A stretch of DNA of 27,994 bases from CAZRHR01 sp964599915 (GTDB lineage Bacteria > Bacteroidota > Bacteroidia > CAIKAF01), in contig CAZRHR010000036.1 in the NCBI GenBank assembly GCA_964599915.1, positions 1 through 27,994 on the forward strand, in the 5' to 3' direction. The translations under genes and the position numbers were made by a program. Positions 14,436 to 23,142 of the stretch are shown one piece after another. Every line of letters starts with the position of its first letter. The stretch's first letter is position 1. The notes beneath the pieces were generated by a model, which made no database searches, had not been told where the DNA came from, and worked only from the letters and a program-made list of their open reading frames with translations.

Positions 14436-17400
14436 GGGAGAAAGGTATAAAAATTAAAAATTTCGTCCCCTCTCCAGGCGTACTTTCCACCTGAATATTT
14501 CCACCCATGGCTTCAATTTGGCTTTTGGTAATAAAAAGTCCGACCCCGCGTGCATCTTCGTTGCCATGGAATGTTTTATATAAACCAAAAAGTTTGTTTT
14601 TATGTACACTTAAATCTATGCCGAGGCCGTTATCTTCAACAACGAGTTGAAAGCCATCTTCAAGTGTTGTGGTCGTAAATGTGATTTCTGGTGTACGATG
14701 TGGATGAGCATACCTGAGCGCATTGGTGAGTAGATTAAGTAAAATGCTGTCCAAATAGGCCTGGTCCCAGTGAATAATTAAGTCTTCCGGCACATGGACC
14801 ATTACTTTGGCCTCACGTTTGGCAATGTCCATTCCCACCATATCAATGGTTTGTAAAATGGCCCTTTTCAATGGAATGGGTTTGCGCTGGATATCTCGCT
14901 TACTTTGAATTTGAAGCAACTCATTGAGGTTGCGCAAGGTTTCATCCAATCCATTACTTACCGTATGGAGATATTGAATCATTTCCTCTTTGGTTTCGGC
15001 ATCTTTTGCATGTACCAGCATATCCGAAATACCAAGGATGTTGGACGCATGTGACCGAATATTATGAGAAACAATGTAGGAGAAATTCAGTAACCGTTTA
15101 TTTTGTTCGCTTACAAGGTCTAAACTGCGTTCCAACTGGATTTCTTTTTCTTTTCTGTCCGATATGTCCAAGAAGGTTGCAGCCACCAGCTGTACTTCAG
15201 ATAAGCCGGCAGGCAAACGAATGGCATTGACCAACATACTAAATTCATGGCCGTCCGAATGGATATGACGAAACTCTTCGAGCTGTATTTGACCTTCTTT
15301 ATGCACCCATTCCAGCATTGTTTGGACTCGCTTTTGCTGCGAAGGAGCAAAGAATAATTCACAATTAGCACCAACGAGTTCCTCCTTGGTGCGGCCATGC
15401 CGGATGGCCATGTAATCATTCACATAAAAAATTTGACAATTCAGGTTCATAATCAACATACCAAAATTGGCATGGTCGAACATGACCTTGAACTGTTTGT
15501 TTTGAAGGCTTACAATGGATTTTCCCAAAGCGGAACCCAAAATTTCGAGTACCACTTTTTTCTGGGCAAAAATTCTAGGTTCCATGAGTAAGCCATGGCT
15601 TGGATAACCTAAAATCAGCTTTCCTATGTGTTGTCCTTCAAAGATCAAGGGGGAAATAAAAACCGTTTTAGACTTTCGTAAGTCCACCCATTCCTTTACG
15701 GCATTGGGAAGACCTTTGCTTTGCGCGTTCAACGTCAAATAAGAAAGCCCTTCAAAAGTTTTAAAGGAAGGAGCCCAAGCTTTGAGCACAGGTAAAAATG
15801 ACCATTCCTCTGTTGGGCATTGATAGGTCACTTCAAGGTCTTCATCGGTAATTGACAAATGGTTCACAAGGATCCGTGCATCTTCTGCGCCAAAGAAAGA
15901 AGCCATGACCTGAAGAATATGCTGAAGGCCCTTTTCCAAATCTTTATCCTCTGCATTTAACATGCTTTCAGACAAGGCAGAAACCATGGTTTGAAAAGCC
16001 AGTTCTTTTTCCAAGGCAAATTCAGCATGCTTTTGCTCCGTGACATCTTTGATGTATCCATTCCATATACGCACCTTGTCCGCTTGTCTGGTGAGGGTAG
16101 CCAGCACCCTGAACCACATCCAGCTGCTATCCTCTGCCAATAACCTGAATTCAAAAACACGCTGTTCCTCGCTCACTGGGGCGGTATCCAATTGCTGTCG
16201 GAAGCGTTCCACGTCCTTCTTATCAATTCTTTCAAAGAATGGGGTAGCGTCCTTAAGTAAACAGGCGGCCTCAATACCGGTCATTTTAACTATAGACTCA
16301 CTCACGAAAGTAAATCGGAAAGGTTCGCCCGGCACTTTTTTCATTTGAAAAATAGCCCCAGGAACATGTTTGCTTACTTCTTGTAAGGTCTGGCTTCGGC
16401 GAATTTCATCTTCCCGCTGCAGGCGATCCGTGACATCTCGGGTAATGCCAATGACTTGTTCTGTTCCATTTCCTCCTTTGATCTTGATGGCTTTGGCTTC
16501 ATGGAACCTGGTATCCCCATTTAATGTATTGATTCTAAAAATGATGTCATAGGGCTCATCTTTCTGCAAAAAGGCCTGGAACCGCTCTTCTACCATAGGC
16601 TTATCCTCGGGATGAATCATGGTTTGCCAAAAGGAGAAAGTCAGCTCCATGTCCAAAGGAATGCCAAGCATTTTTTTCAAATACGGGTCCCAAACCAGCT
16701 TCCCGCTGGGCAAAAAGAGTTCCCAAATCCCAATACCCGTTTCACGAAGGGTAAAAGACAACTTCTCTTGTTCTTCCTTAATTTTTTGCTGCGCTTCCAC
16801 ACTTTGGGTCACATCCTCAAAAGTAGCATACACCTGATAGGGCTTATGCTCACCGGCACGGAACAAAGGAATGGCATGGATATTAATCCACCGGTATTGT
16901 GCTTCGTGCGGATGGTACACACCCATGATCACATTATCCACTTTTCTTCCCTTTTGTAGCGCCACCATGGCCGGGTGTTCATGGCCGGGGAAAGGACGCC
17001 CATCCGGATAAACCGCGCGCCATTCAGGATGGAAAGACGTGCGACCGAAAAGTTGGTCCTCGGTGAGTCCTAGGATTTCCAATGCGGCTGGATTGGCGTC
17101 GATAATTTCGCCTTTGGCATTTTGGTATACGACACCTTGCCGCATAACCTCGAAAAGGGTACGGTGCTTTTCTTCACTGGCTGCCAAATGTTGGGCGGTT
17201 TGCCACTCATGGGTAACATCTCTGATGGCACCAATAATTTCGCTACACACCCGTCCAGACATTCTGGCCTCAGCAAAAAAGTCTACCCAAATAGTTCTTT
17301 CATCTAGGGTTGTAAGTGAAAAGCTACGTTTTAGTACACCTCCACTCTTTACCAATGAGCGCAATTCTTTAGATAAGATTTCGCGAAGTGAGAAGTCTCC

Positions 17401-18768
17401 CGGAAGGAAATCTTGAAAACGAACGTCTTCATCGGGTAGGAGTCCAAGCATACGTCTGGATTGGGTGTCCAGATAAACTAATTCATTTGAAGGGGTGTAG
17501 GACCATGAGCCAACTTGCGCCAAAGCGGCCGCGGCCTCAAGGGTCATTTTAATATGCTCCAGTTCTGCATTTTTCCTGGCAAGCTCTTCGGCCACTTCGA
17601 GCCGGTCTGTAACATCTCTGGCCACAGCAAAAATGAGTCCATGCTTTACGCCGGCCCGCCACTCAAAATGTCTCCACTTCCCCTGCTTAGTGCGATAGCG
17701 ATTTACAAAATCAATGACCTCGTGGCCTTCTTGCAACTGACGCATGGCCGAAGCTGTAGGCGCAAGGTCATCCGGGTGGATAAAATCTGCAAACCTGGCA
17801 TGGGTCAAGGATTCCATGGAATAACCCAAGGTTCTTTCCCAAGCAGGATTTACTTTAACAAAACGGCCAGAGTGATCTGCAATACAAAGCAAATCCACGG
17901 AAGCCGTGAAAAAGTACGCCAGCTCAATTTCAACTTTTTTCAGCGTAGTTTCCAAAGCAAGTTGGGCGCTGATATCCCAACCGGTAAGAACTATACCAAC
18001 TGACTTATCATCTTTTTCAGGCAGGGGTGTAGCTAAGAAACGAAAGGTTTTCCCACTTCGACCCAACTCAAAGTCCCTATACATTTTGTGTTGGGATTGA
18101 TGCACCTGATCGATAAGCAAATGTAATTTCAGGCTGAGCACCTCATCTGCAATCACCTGCTGAATATCTATCCCTACAGCTTGGCTATTTCTAACCATAA
18201 AACCGGCAGGCGGCTGTACAAACAACCGTTGTACGTGATGCTTCTCATCTAAAACCACCACCAAATCGCCCATATTGGAAACCAAGTGCTCCAATTGGCG
18301 GTTGAGTTGGTTTAAATCTCTCTCTCTTTCTTTTAAATCGGTGATGTCATTATGGGCCCCCAACATGCGAATGGGTCGGCCATGAGAATCGCGAATCACC
18401 AAACCACGACAACGAATGAACATTTTCCGGCCGTTGGCGTGGGTATATCGAACCACTTGGTCATAATGGAAGCCAGGGTTCTCTATGGCCCTAGATATCA
18501 GCCGACCGGCTTTTTCAAAATCTTCCTTATCAATTATTCCTTGCCAACTGGCAGGAGAATGAGACATTTTGGATGGATCATACCCAAGGATATGCCAAAA
18601 CTTCTCATCCATCCACTCTTCCGATGGACGCTCCAAATCCCAATACCATAAACCATCTAATGTTCCCTCCTGCAAAAAACGGAATAAGCTGCCATCCTCT
18701 CGAAGTCGATGAAAGAATTCCTCCTCAAGATAGTGGGGTATTTTAGATGATTTAGTAGCTTTTTCCAT
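14410..18768 (-). CDS. Giant cytoplasmic multi-PAS/GAF sensor histidine kinase
   Basis: This 1452-residue kinase lacks a signal peptide or membrane segment, so it senses cytoplasmic or membrane-permeant cues. I count about eight PAS modules, each ending in the usual D-[IV]-[TS] linker (NDITDLKER, GWDISAQ, RDVTDRLE, RDVTHEW, EDVTQSV, RDVTDRLQ, KDVTEQK, LDISDRKE), spanning residues about 25-920 and 1090-1215. A GAF-like domain lies between the seventh and eighth PAS (about 925-1085). The transmitter has H1235 in FSYIVSHNIRSHASNI, an N box (NLLTNALRY, near 1345-1353), G1 DNGLGI (D1379) and G2 ARGVGLF (near 1406-1412). The ligands of the PAS domains cannot be read. The response regulator overlaps its 3' end and a CNNM gene follows. 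A TAnnTTTG promoter box lies 23 bases upstream of the start. Confidence 0.93.
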   Translation of the reverse strand: MEKATKSSKIPHYLEEEFFHRLREDGSLFRFLQEGTLDGLWYWDLERPSEEWMDEKFWHILGYDPSKMSHSPASWQGIIDKEDFEKAGRLISRAIENPGFHYDQVVRYTHANGRKMFIRCRGLVIRDSHGRPIRMLGAHNDITDLKERERDLNQLNRQLEHLVSNMGDLVVVLDEKHHVQRLFVQPPAGFMVRNSQAVGIDIQQVIADEVLSLKLHLLIDQVHQSQHKMYRDFELGRSGKTFRFLATPLPEKDDKSVGIVLTGWDISAQLALETTLKKVEIELAYFFTASVDLLCIADHSGRFVKVNPAWERTLGYSMESLTHARFADFIHPDDLAPTASAMRQLQEGHEVIDFVNRYRTKQGKWRHFEWRAGVKHGLIFAVARDVTDRLEVAEELARKNAELEHIKMTLEAAAALAQVGSWSYTPSNELVYLDTQSRRMLGLLPDEDVRFQDFLPGDFSLREILSKELRSLVKSGGVLKRSFSLTTLDERTIWVDFFAEARMSGRVCSEIIGAIRDVTHEWQTAQHLAASEEKHRTLFEVMRQGVVYQNAKGEIIDANPAALEILGLTEDQLFGRTSFHPEWRAVYPDGRPFPGHEHPAMVALQKGRKVDNVIMGVYHPHEAQYRWINIHAIPLFRAGEHKPYQVYATFEDVTQSVEAQQKIKEEQEKLSFTLRETGIGIWELFLPSGKLVWDPYLKKMLGIPLDMELTFSFWQTMIHPEDKPMVEERFQAFLQKDEPYDIIFRINTLNGDTRFHEAKAIKIKGGNGTEQVIGITRDVTDRLQREDEIRRSQTLQEVSKHVPGAIFQMKKVPGEPFRFTFVSESIVKMTGIEAACLLKDATPFFERIDKKDVERFRQQLDTAPVSEEQRVFEFRLLAEDSSWMWFRVLATLTRQADKVRIWNGYIKDVTEQKHAEFALEKELAFQTMVSALSESMLNAEDKDLEKGLQHILQVMASFFGAEDARILVNHLSITDEDLEVTYQCPTEEWSFLPVLKAWAPSFKTFEGLSYLTLNAQSKGLPNAVKEWVDLRKSKTVFISPLIFEGQHIGKLILGYPSHGLLMEPRIFAQKKVVLEILGSALGKSIVSLQNKQFKVMFDHANFGMLIMNLNCQIFYVNDYMAIRHGRTKEELVGANCELFFAPSQQKRVQTMLEWVHKEGQIQLEEFRHIHSDGHEFSMLVNAIRLPAGLSEVQLVAATFLDISDRKEKEIQLERSLDLVSEQNKRLLNFSYIVSHNIRSHASNILGISDMLVHAKDAETKEEMIQYLHTVSNGLDETLRNLNELLQIQSKRDIQRKPIPLKRAILQTIDMVGMDIAKREAKVMVHVPEDLIIHWDQAYLDSILLNLLTNALRYAHPHRTPEITFTTTTLEDGFQLVVEDNGLGIDLSVHKNKLFGLYKTFHGNEDARGVGLFITKSQIEAMGGNIQVESTPGEGTKFLIFIPFSHETHLAGR

Positions 18769-18791
18769 GTATCAATGAGCCTCGGGCCACA

Positions 18792-18799
18792 CAAATATA
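18792..18799 (-). promoter_or_regulatory. -7 promoter box of the sensor kinase operon
   Basis: On the minus strand TATATTTG is an exact TAnnTTTG match and ends 23 bases before the kinase ATG. No TTTG at standard distance was seen. Confidence 0.5.
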
Positions 18800-19085
18800 A
18801 CTACCAATAGCCTCCTTATGGGGTCAGTTTATAATTTTTTTTAAGACTAAAACGATGTTAACACCATGAGATACAACATTTTTGACAATAAATAGAATTG
18901 CATTTTTCAGAATTACCACTAAATAAAAAGGTTACATAATATATTTAAAAGATTTAAAACACATAAACTTAAAAACAAAATCGATAACTGCGTAAGAAAT
19001 GGCACAAATTTAAAAGATTCGTAGGGTCACAAATCAAAAAGCATTCAATTGCCTGGGCGATTCCTGCAAAGACCCTTCTCTCATA

Positions 19086-19117
19086 TTTAATTTAATTATA
19101 AAAAATTCCCATATTTG
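19086..19117 (+). promoter_or_regulatory. Promoter of icd
   Basis: TTTA (19086-19089) and CATATTTG (19110-19117) are exactly 20 bases apart and each differs from the Bacteroidota consensus at one position. Transcription would start near 19122-19125, just upstream of the palindrome at 19130-19141. Confidence 0.5.
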
Positions 19118-19129
19118 CGACTCGACAAC

Positions 19130-19141
19130 GTTACCGGTAAC
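19130..19141. promoter_or_regulatory. 12-bp palindrome in the icd leader
   Basis: GTTACCGGTAAC is a perfect palindrome with a central CG, ending 3 bases before the icd ATG. Even, CG-centred palindromes are typical of LacI-family operators, but the binding protein is unknown. Confidence 0.35.
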
Positions 19142-19144
19142 ATC

Positions 19145-20374
19145 ATGAATAAAATTAAAGTCAACCAGCCTGTGGTTGAATTAGATGGGGACGAAATGAC
19201 CCGCATCATTTGGCAATACATCAAAGACAAATTCATTTTTCCCTACCTGGATATTGATATTAAGTATTATGACCTTGGCATTACCTATCGGGACCAGACC
19301 AATGACCAGGTAACCATAGACGCTGCTGAAGCCATTCGTCAGTATGGTGTAGGAATTAAATGCGCCACCATCACCCCTGACGAAGAAAGGGTGCGTGAAT
19401 TCGGTTTGAAGCAAATGTGGAAGTCTCCCAATGGAACCATCCGCAACATCCTCGATGGAACGGTTTTCAGAGAGCCTATCGTTATTTCTAACGTACCTCG
19501 TCTTGTTCCCAATTGGACGGCTCCTATTTGTATAGGGCGTCATGCCTTTGGTGACCAATATCGGGCTACAGATTTTGTAGTTCCCGGACCGGGAAAACTT
19601 AAAATCTCCTACGTTCCAGACGATGGCTCTGAACCCATGGAGTATGAAGTGTACCAATTTAAAGGTGGCGGCGTCGCATTGGGTATGTACAATACCGATG
19701 CATCCATCCGCGGCTTTGCACATGCTTGTTTTAACCAAGCTTTGAACAAAAAATGGCCACTTTTCCTTTCCACCAAAAACACCATCCTCAAAAAATACGA
19801 CGGTCGTTTCAAGGATATTTTCGAAGAAATCTACCTTGCAGACTACAAACAAACATTTGAAGAGGCTGGTATTTACTACGAACACAGACTCATTGATGAC
19901 ATGGTCGCTTCAGCTTTGAAACTTCATGGCAATTTTGTTTGGGCCTGTAAAAACTATGACGGCGATGTGCAATCTGATACCGTAGCCCAAGGTTTTGGCT
20001 CATTAGGACTCATGACCTCCGTTCTTATCACACCGGATGGGAAAACGCTTGAAGCTGAAGCGGCACACGGCACCGTGACACGTCACTTCCGTCAACACCA
20101 AAAAGGACAGCCCACTTCTACCAATCCCATCGCTTCTATTTTTGCTTGGACCCGTGGATTGGAATTCCGTGGAAAACTGGACCAAAACCAAGCACTAATC
20201 GACTTTTGCCATACGTTGGAAAAAGCATGCATCCAAACGGTGGAAGAAGGGAAAATGACCAAAGATTTAGCCATTTGTATCCATGGAAACCAAGTAAAAC
20301 ATGGTGAACATTACCTATATACCGAGGAGTTCCTTGAAGCCATCAACGAAAAGTTAATGGCTTTGATGTCCTAA
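19145..20374 (+). CDS. icd: NADP-dependent isocitrate dehydrogenase (eukaryotic-type dimer)
   Basis: This 409-residue enzyme converts isocitrate to 2-oxoglutarate and CO2 in the TCA cycle, producing NADPH. The start is the ATG at 19145 (MNKIKVNQPVVELDGDEMTR); a TTG further up at 19115 would add ten residues that do not match the family. The isocitrate site is intact: S94, N96 and R100 in KSPNGTIR, R109 in FRE, and R132 in GRHAFGDQYRATD. Numbering coincides with the animal IDH1 type, so this is the homodimeric eukaryote-like subfamily and not the E. coli type. HGTVTRH near 305-311 is the NADP-binding segment. The gene stands alone with a promoter, a palindromic leader and a strong terminator. 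Confidence 0.97.
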   Translation: MNKIKVNQPVVELDGDEMTRIIWQYIKDKFIFPYLDIDIKYYDLGITYRDQTNDQVTIDAAEAIRQYGVGIKCATITPDEERVREFGLKQMWKSPNGTIRNILDGTVFREPIVISNVPRLVPNWTAPICIGRHAFGDQYRATDFVVPGPGKLKISYVPDDGSEPMEYEVYQFKGGGVALGMYNTDASIRGFAHACFNQALNKKWPLFLSTKNTILKKYDGRFKDIFEEIYLADYKQTFEEAGIYYEHRLIDDMVASALKLHGNFVWACKNYDGDVQSDTVAQGFGSLGLMTSVLITPDGKTLEAEAAHGTVTRHFRQHQKGQPTSTNPIASIFAWTRGLEFRGKLDQNQALIDFCHTLEKACIQTVEEGKMTKDLAICIHGNQVKHGEHYLYTEEFLEAINEKLMALMS

Positions 20375-20396
20375 TCATCTTTCAACTCTTTTCTTG

Positions 20397-20430
20397 AAAC
20401 CACCCTACATCGGGGTGGTTTTTCTTTTTC
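20397..20430 (+). terminator. Intrinsic terminator of icd
   Basis: The stem AAACCACCC (20397-20405) / GGGTGGTTT (20413-20421) has 9 perfect pairs and a 7-base loop. It is followed by a T-rich run (TTCTTTTT), 22 bases after the icd stop. Confidence 0.88.
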
Positions 20431-20598
20431 CACCGTTCTGATTCTCTACAACAATAAAGGCCCAAGACACTCCATTTCGAGGGCGTAGAAATGCTTTTCA
20501 TACTTTCTACTGGTACATTCCACTGACGCATTTTGTAGGATGTAGTTTTACAGGAATGAAGGCTGATGGATTGCTTTGATTTAGGCATACCGATTGCC

Positions 20599-20625
20599 AA
20601 AAAAAAGCCTCCCAAGGGAGGCTTT
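20599..20625 (-). terminator. Intrinsic terminator of the M43 protease gene
   Basis: The stem AAAGCCTCC-caag-GGAGGCTTT (20604-20625) is followed on the minus strand by a T run (plus-strand A run 20599-20606). It lies 22 bases beyond the protease stop codon. Confidence 0.88.
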
Positions 20626-20647
20626 CTACATTCATTTAAATCAATTT

Positions 20648-22939
20648 TTATTCTACCACCAAGCGACGGTAAACAGAACGTCCATCCAATTGGAGCTGTA
20701 CCAAATACACGCCAGAGGAAGGTAAGTTGGAGGTAGAGACAGTTACTTCATGGTCTCCAGCTTGTAATTGGCCAAGGGTTTGGTGTTGTAGTACGCGGCC
20801 TACCATATCTAATACACGAACTTCCACATTTTTGGCACTTTCATTCAATCCAAAAGCCAAGGTAGCGTCTTCGGATGTTGGATTAGGGAAAAGGTGAACC
20901 ACCATTTCTTCTTCTGCCTCTTCGATGCTTACGGGCTGGTTGGCATTAGAGATGGTTACGTCGTCCACATAGAAATGGTTACCTACACTACCGCCACTGG
21001 TAAATTGAATCATCACCCGTGTGTTGGGGTTGGTTCCGGCAGAACCCAATGAAACGGTCATCTGCTTCCATTCATTGTCATTGGAAGGTGCGAAGTTTCC
21101 AGATACCAATCCCGCCGTATAAAGATTATTTCCGGATAACACCAAAGGCGTTCCTGTAACACCTGGAGTGGCTAAAGGACGCGCCGTCCAGGTTAAGCCG
21201 CAATTGGTAGAAACGTATACACGAAGTTCATCTTCTTGGGTAACATTGGGATTATTGGTGCGCGCTGCAGAAGCATAACGAAAAGTAAGTTGGGCGTTAG
21301 GAACTGTTGTAAGGTTATAGGAAGGAGAAATTAAGAAAAAGGACTCGCCTTTCACACCATTCTCGTTGTTTACCCGAACAGATTTAAAGGAACGGAAGGC
21401 TCCGGCAGAGGTTCCTACCCATCCATTGCCCGCTTTTCCTTCGTTGATAATGAGCCATTTGTTTTGGTCCCATTGTCCTCCATACTCAAAAGAATCATAG
21501 TAAATCCAGTTGGTTTCATCTGCTGTGGTAGAAGATACCACGACATAATCTTCTCTGGTTTTGGCGTCGGTACCACTAGCGTTTCCAACCGTTACGGTTG
21601 CATCATAGGTACCGGGCGTGGCGTACGTAGCGGAAGGATTAACTTCTGAAGGATTTGGATTATCTGCGCCTGGCAAAGTCCATTGGCGGGTATCAATGGT
21701 ACCACCAAATGAACCGTCGGTAAATTGGAGTGAACCACCGGCACAAACTAATTTCTTCGTAATGTAGAGGTTCGCACCACTTCTGGACCACAAATCTGCA
21801 TTTGGTTTGGGAGCACAGGGAGCGTTAAACGAGGCGTCATCTGTCCCTGTTGCCACTGCCGTTTCGTTGGTGATAAGTGATGAGCGGAAAGAAATGGTGT
21901 TGAATACGAAATCCATAACTTCCACCTGACCTTCGGAGAACATGCTCATGCAAAAATCCTCTGAATAGTCCATGTAATTGTTGAACATTTCGCCAATTTG
22001 AAAGCGACGAATGGAGTCTTCGGCTGTAGAATTTTCATTCAATTGGTAGCAGGTGGCTTCTTTAGGGAAAGTGAAGCAACCAAAGTTAGACTCTTTATGA
22101 AAGGGGGTATCGAACACTTGGTCGTCTCCGCAGTCTGCATCGCCCCAAATATGTCGAAGGCCAAGCCAGTGACCCACCTCATGGGTAAAGGTACGTCCAA
22201 AGGTTCCCGTTGCGGTTCCGATGGTTCCGATGCGATTATGAATCAAAGCAATTCCATCGGTAGACGTAGAAGGTACAGTTCCGCCGAAGGTGTAGGGGAA
22301 CTGCGCATATCCAAGGGTAGTAAATACGCCAAAGGACTCAATAGTAGATACAACCCACACATTGAGGTATTTGGAACGGTCCCAATAGCTGAGTTGTTTG
22401 AATCCCGTGTTATCGCGGGCTTGAAAAGTTTTTTTGGTGTATACCCTGTTAATTCCATCGGTGCAATTTCCGAATGGATCCTTGGTAGCCAAACGAAATT
22501 CAATGCGGGCATTTCCTGCGATTGAATCAAATTGAGGTGGAATGGTCAACCGATCAGGGTTGGTATAAGTAAAATCGAGGTTTGCTTTGGCAAGCTGATC
22601 CAAAATCTGCGCCCGTGAAATGTTTTCCGAACCTCCATCATGCAATACGTGCACGACAACTGGTATAATCCGGTTTCCGTTTTCACTTAGGTCAAACGCA
22701 TGCGCATTTAGATCCCTATATTGGTTGAGTTGGGTTAAAAACTCTTCCATTTTTTCCCAAAAATCTGGGAAATCCTCGGCTACACGATGGGCTTCGTTGC
22801 CACATAGTCCAAGGGAATGCTGGTGTGTGCCATCCACTGCTTGAGCGGACACTGCCATGGGTTGAGCAGTCCAGACAGCAGCCAAAAGGGTGACTGCAAA
22901 AAATCTGTTTGAGAATGAATCGTAGACCTTACGGATCAT
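20648..22939 (-). CDS. Secreted M43 (pappalysin/cytophagalysin) metalloprotease with PKD and type IX sorting domains
   Basis: This 763-residue protein has a signal peptide ending VSAQ near residue 33. After a propeptide comes the M43 catalytic domain (about 90-360). The zinc motif is HEVGHWLGLRH, with ligands H253, H257 and H263 and catalytic E254. It is followed by the family's IWGDADCGDDQVFDTP and the Met-turn YMDYSEDFCMSMFSEGQ (M323). A PKD-like domain spans about 398-468. A beta-sandwich with the features of a jelly-roll/MAM-like domain (WIYYDSFEYGG... to HFYVDDVTISN) spans about 477-670. The C-terminus, from VHLFPNPTSEDATLAF to GVYLVQLQLDGRSVYRRLVVE, is a type A sorting domain recognised by the type IX secretion system. 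The enzyme is therefore released or surface-attached. The genuine promoter and terminator flanking it suggest a monocistronic gene. Confidence 0.95.
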   Translation of the reverse strand: MIRKVYDSFSNRFFAVTLLAAVWTAQPMAVSAQAVDGTHQHSLGLCGNEAHRVAEDFPDFWEKMEEFLTQLNQYRDLNAHAFDLSENGNRIIPVVVHVLHDGGSENISRAQILDQLAKANLDFTYTNPDRLTIPPQFDSIAGNARIEFRLATKDPFGNCTDGINRVYTKKTFQARDNTGFKQLSYWDRSKYLNVWVVSTIESFGVFTTLGYAQFPYTFGGTVPSTSTDGIALIHNRIGTIGTATGTFGRTFTHEVGHWLGLRHIWGDADCGDDQVFDTPFHKESNFGCFTFPKEATCYQLNENSTAEDSIRRFQIGEMFNNYMDYSEDFCMSMFSEGQVEVMDFVFNTISFRSSLITNETAVATGTDDASFNAPCAPKPNADLWSRSGANLYITKKLVCAGGSLQFTDGSFGGTIDTRQWTLPGADNPNPSEVNPSATYATPGTYDATVTVGNASGTDAKTREDYVVVSSTTADETNWIYYDSFEYGGQWDQNKWLIINEGKAGNGWVGTSAGAFRSFKSVRVNNENGVKGESFFLISPSYNLTTVPNAQLTFRYASAARTNNPNVTQEDELRVYVSTNCGLTWTARPLATPGVTGTPLVLSGNNLYTAGLVSGNFAPSNDNEWKQMTVSLGSAGTNPNTRVMIQFTSGGSVGNHFYVDDVTISNANQPVSIEEAEEEMVVHLFPNPTSEDATLAFGLNESAKNVEVRVLDMVGRVLQHQTLGQLQAGDHEVTVSTSNLPSSGVYLVQLQLDGRSVYRRLVVE

Positions 22940-22996
22940 GCGCTTGCTTTTTTACTTTGGAATAAAGTTCTTAAAAACGCCTAAAAAGACCAATAA

Positions 22997-23024
22997 CAAA
23001 AATAGTCTTTTGTCGCAATTCAAA
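22997..23024 (-). promoter_or_regulatory. Promoter of the M43 protease gene
   Basis: On the minus strand TTTG (23021-23024) and TATTTTTG (22997-23004) are 16 bases apart, and the -7 box matches exactly. A second exact box, TAGATTTG, occurs at 23032-23039 and could give a longer leader. Confidence 0.5.
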
Positions 23025-23056
23025 AGATGGACAAATCTACATTAAAAAATGGTTAA

Positions 23057-23105
23057 AGCCAATGAAAGAAATAGGCAAAAATTAGCCAATGAAACATTAG
23101 CTTTG
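23057..23105 (+). promoter_or_regulatory. gap promoter with two direct repeats
   Basis: TAGCTTTG (23098-23105) matches TAnnTTTG and lies 37 bases before the gap start. Upstream are two copies of AGCCAATGAAA (23057-23067 and 23084-23094), 27 bases apart. The second copy ends three bases before the -7 box, in regulator-site position. Confidence 0.45.
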
Positions 23106-23142
23106 TCAAAAGTTTTTTTTCACCTCAAAAAAGCATAAAACC

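Larger units (their letters stand above)
18769..19144. other. AT-rich divergent intergenic region between the sensor kinase and icd
   Basis: This 376-base stretch has no gene that I can support. It holds divergent promoters, one for the kinase (18792-18799, minus) and one for icd (19086-19117, plus), plus the palindrome at 19130-19141. The middle, about 18835-19080, is AT-rich with no clear hairpin apart from a distant AGGGTC/GACCCT pairing (19023-19028 with 19070-19075). Confidence 0.6.

Noticed and set aside
14700..18700. Multiple plus-strand frames of 60-162 residues opposite the sensor kinase
   Set aside because: The kinase frame is continuous with PAS, GAF and transmitter motifs throughout; the opposite frames have none.
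19115..19144. Upstream TTG start for icd
   Set aside because: The added residues overlap the predicted promoter box and palindrome, and the ATG at 19145 gives family-standard numbering of the active site.
19181..19885. 234-residue frame antisense to icd
   Set aside because: It lies wholly inside the icd gene, whose catalytic residues are intact, and has no recognisable domain.
20382..20615. 77-residue minus-strand frame between icd and the M43 gene
   Set aside because: Its start lies inside one terminator hairpin and its end inside the other, it has no promoter box and no recognisable motif. A repeat-derived sequence is possible but not supported.
21998..22525. 175-residue plus-strand frame opposite the M43 protease
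   Set aside because: It is antisense to the catalytic domain of the protease and looks like an ordinary shadow.
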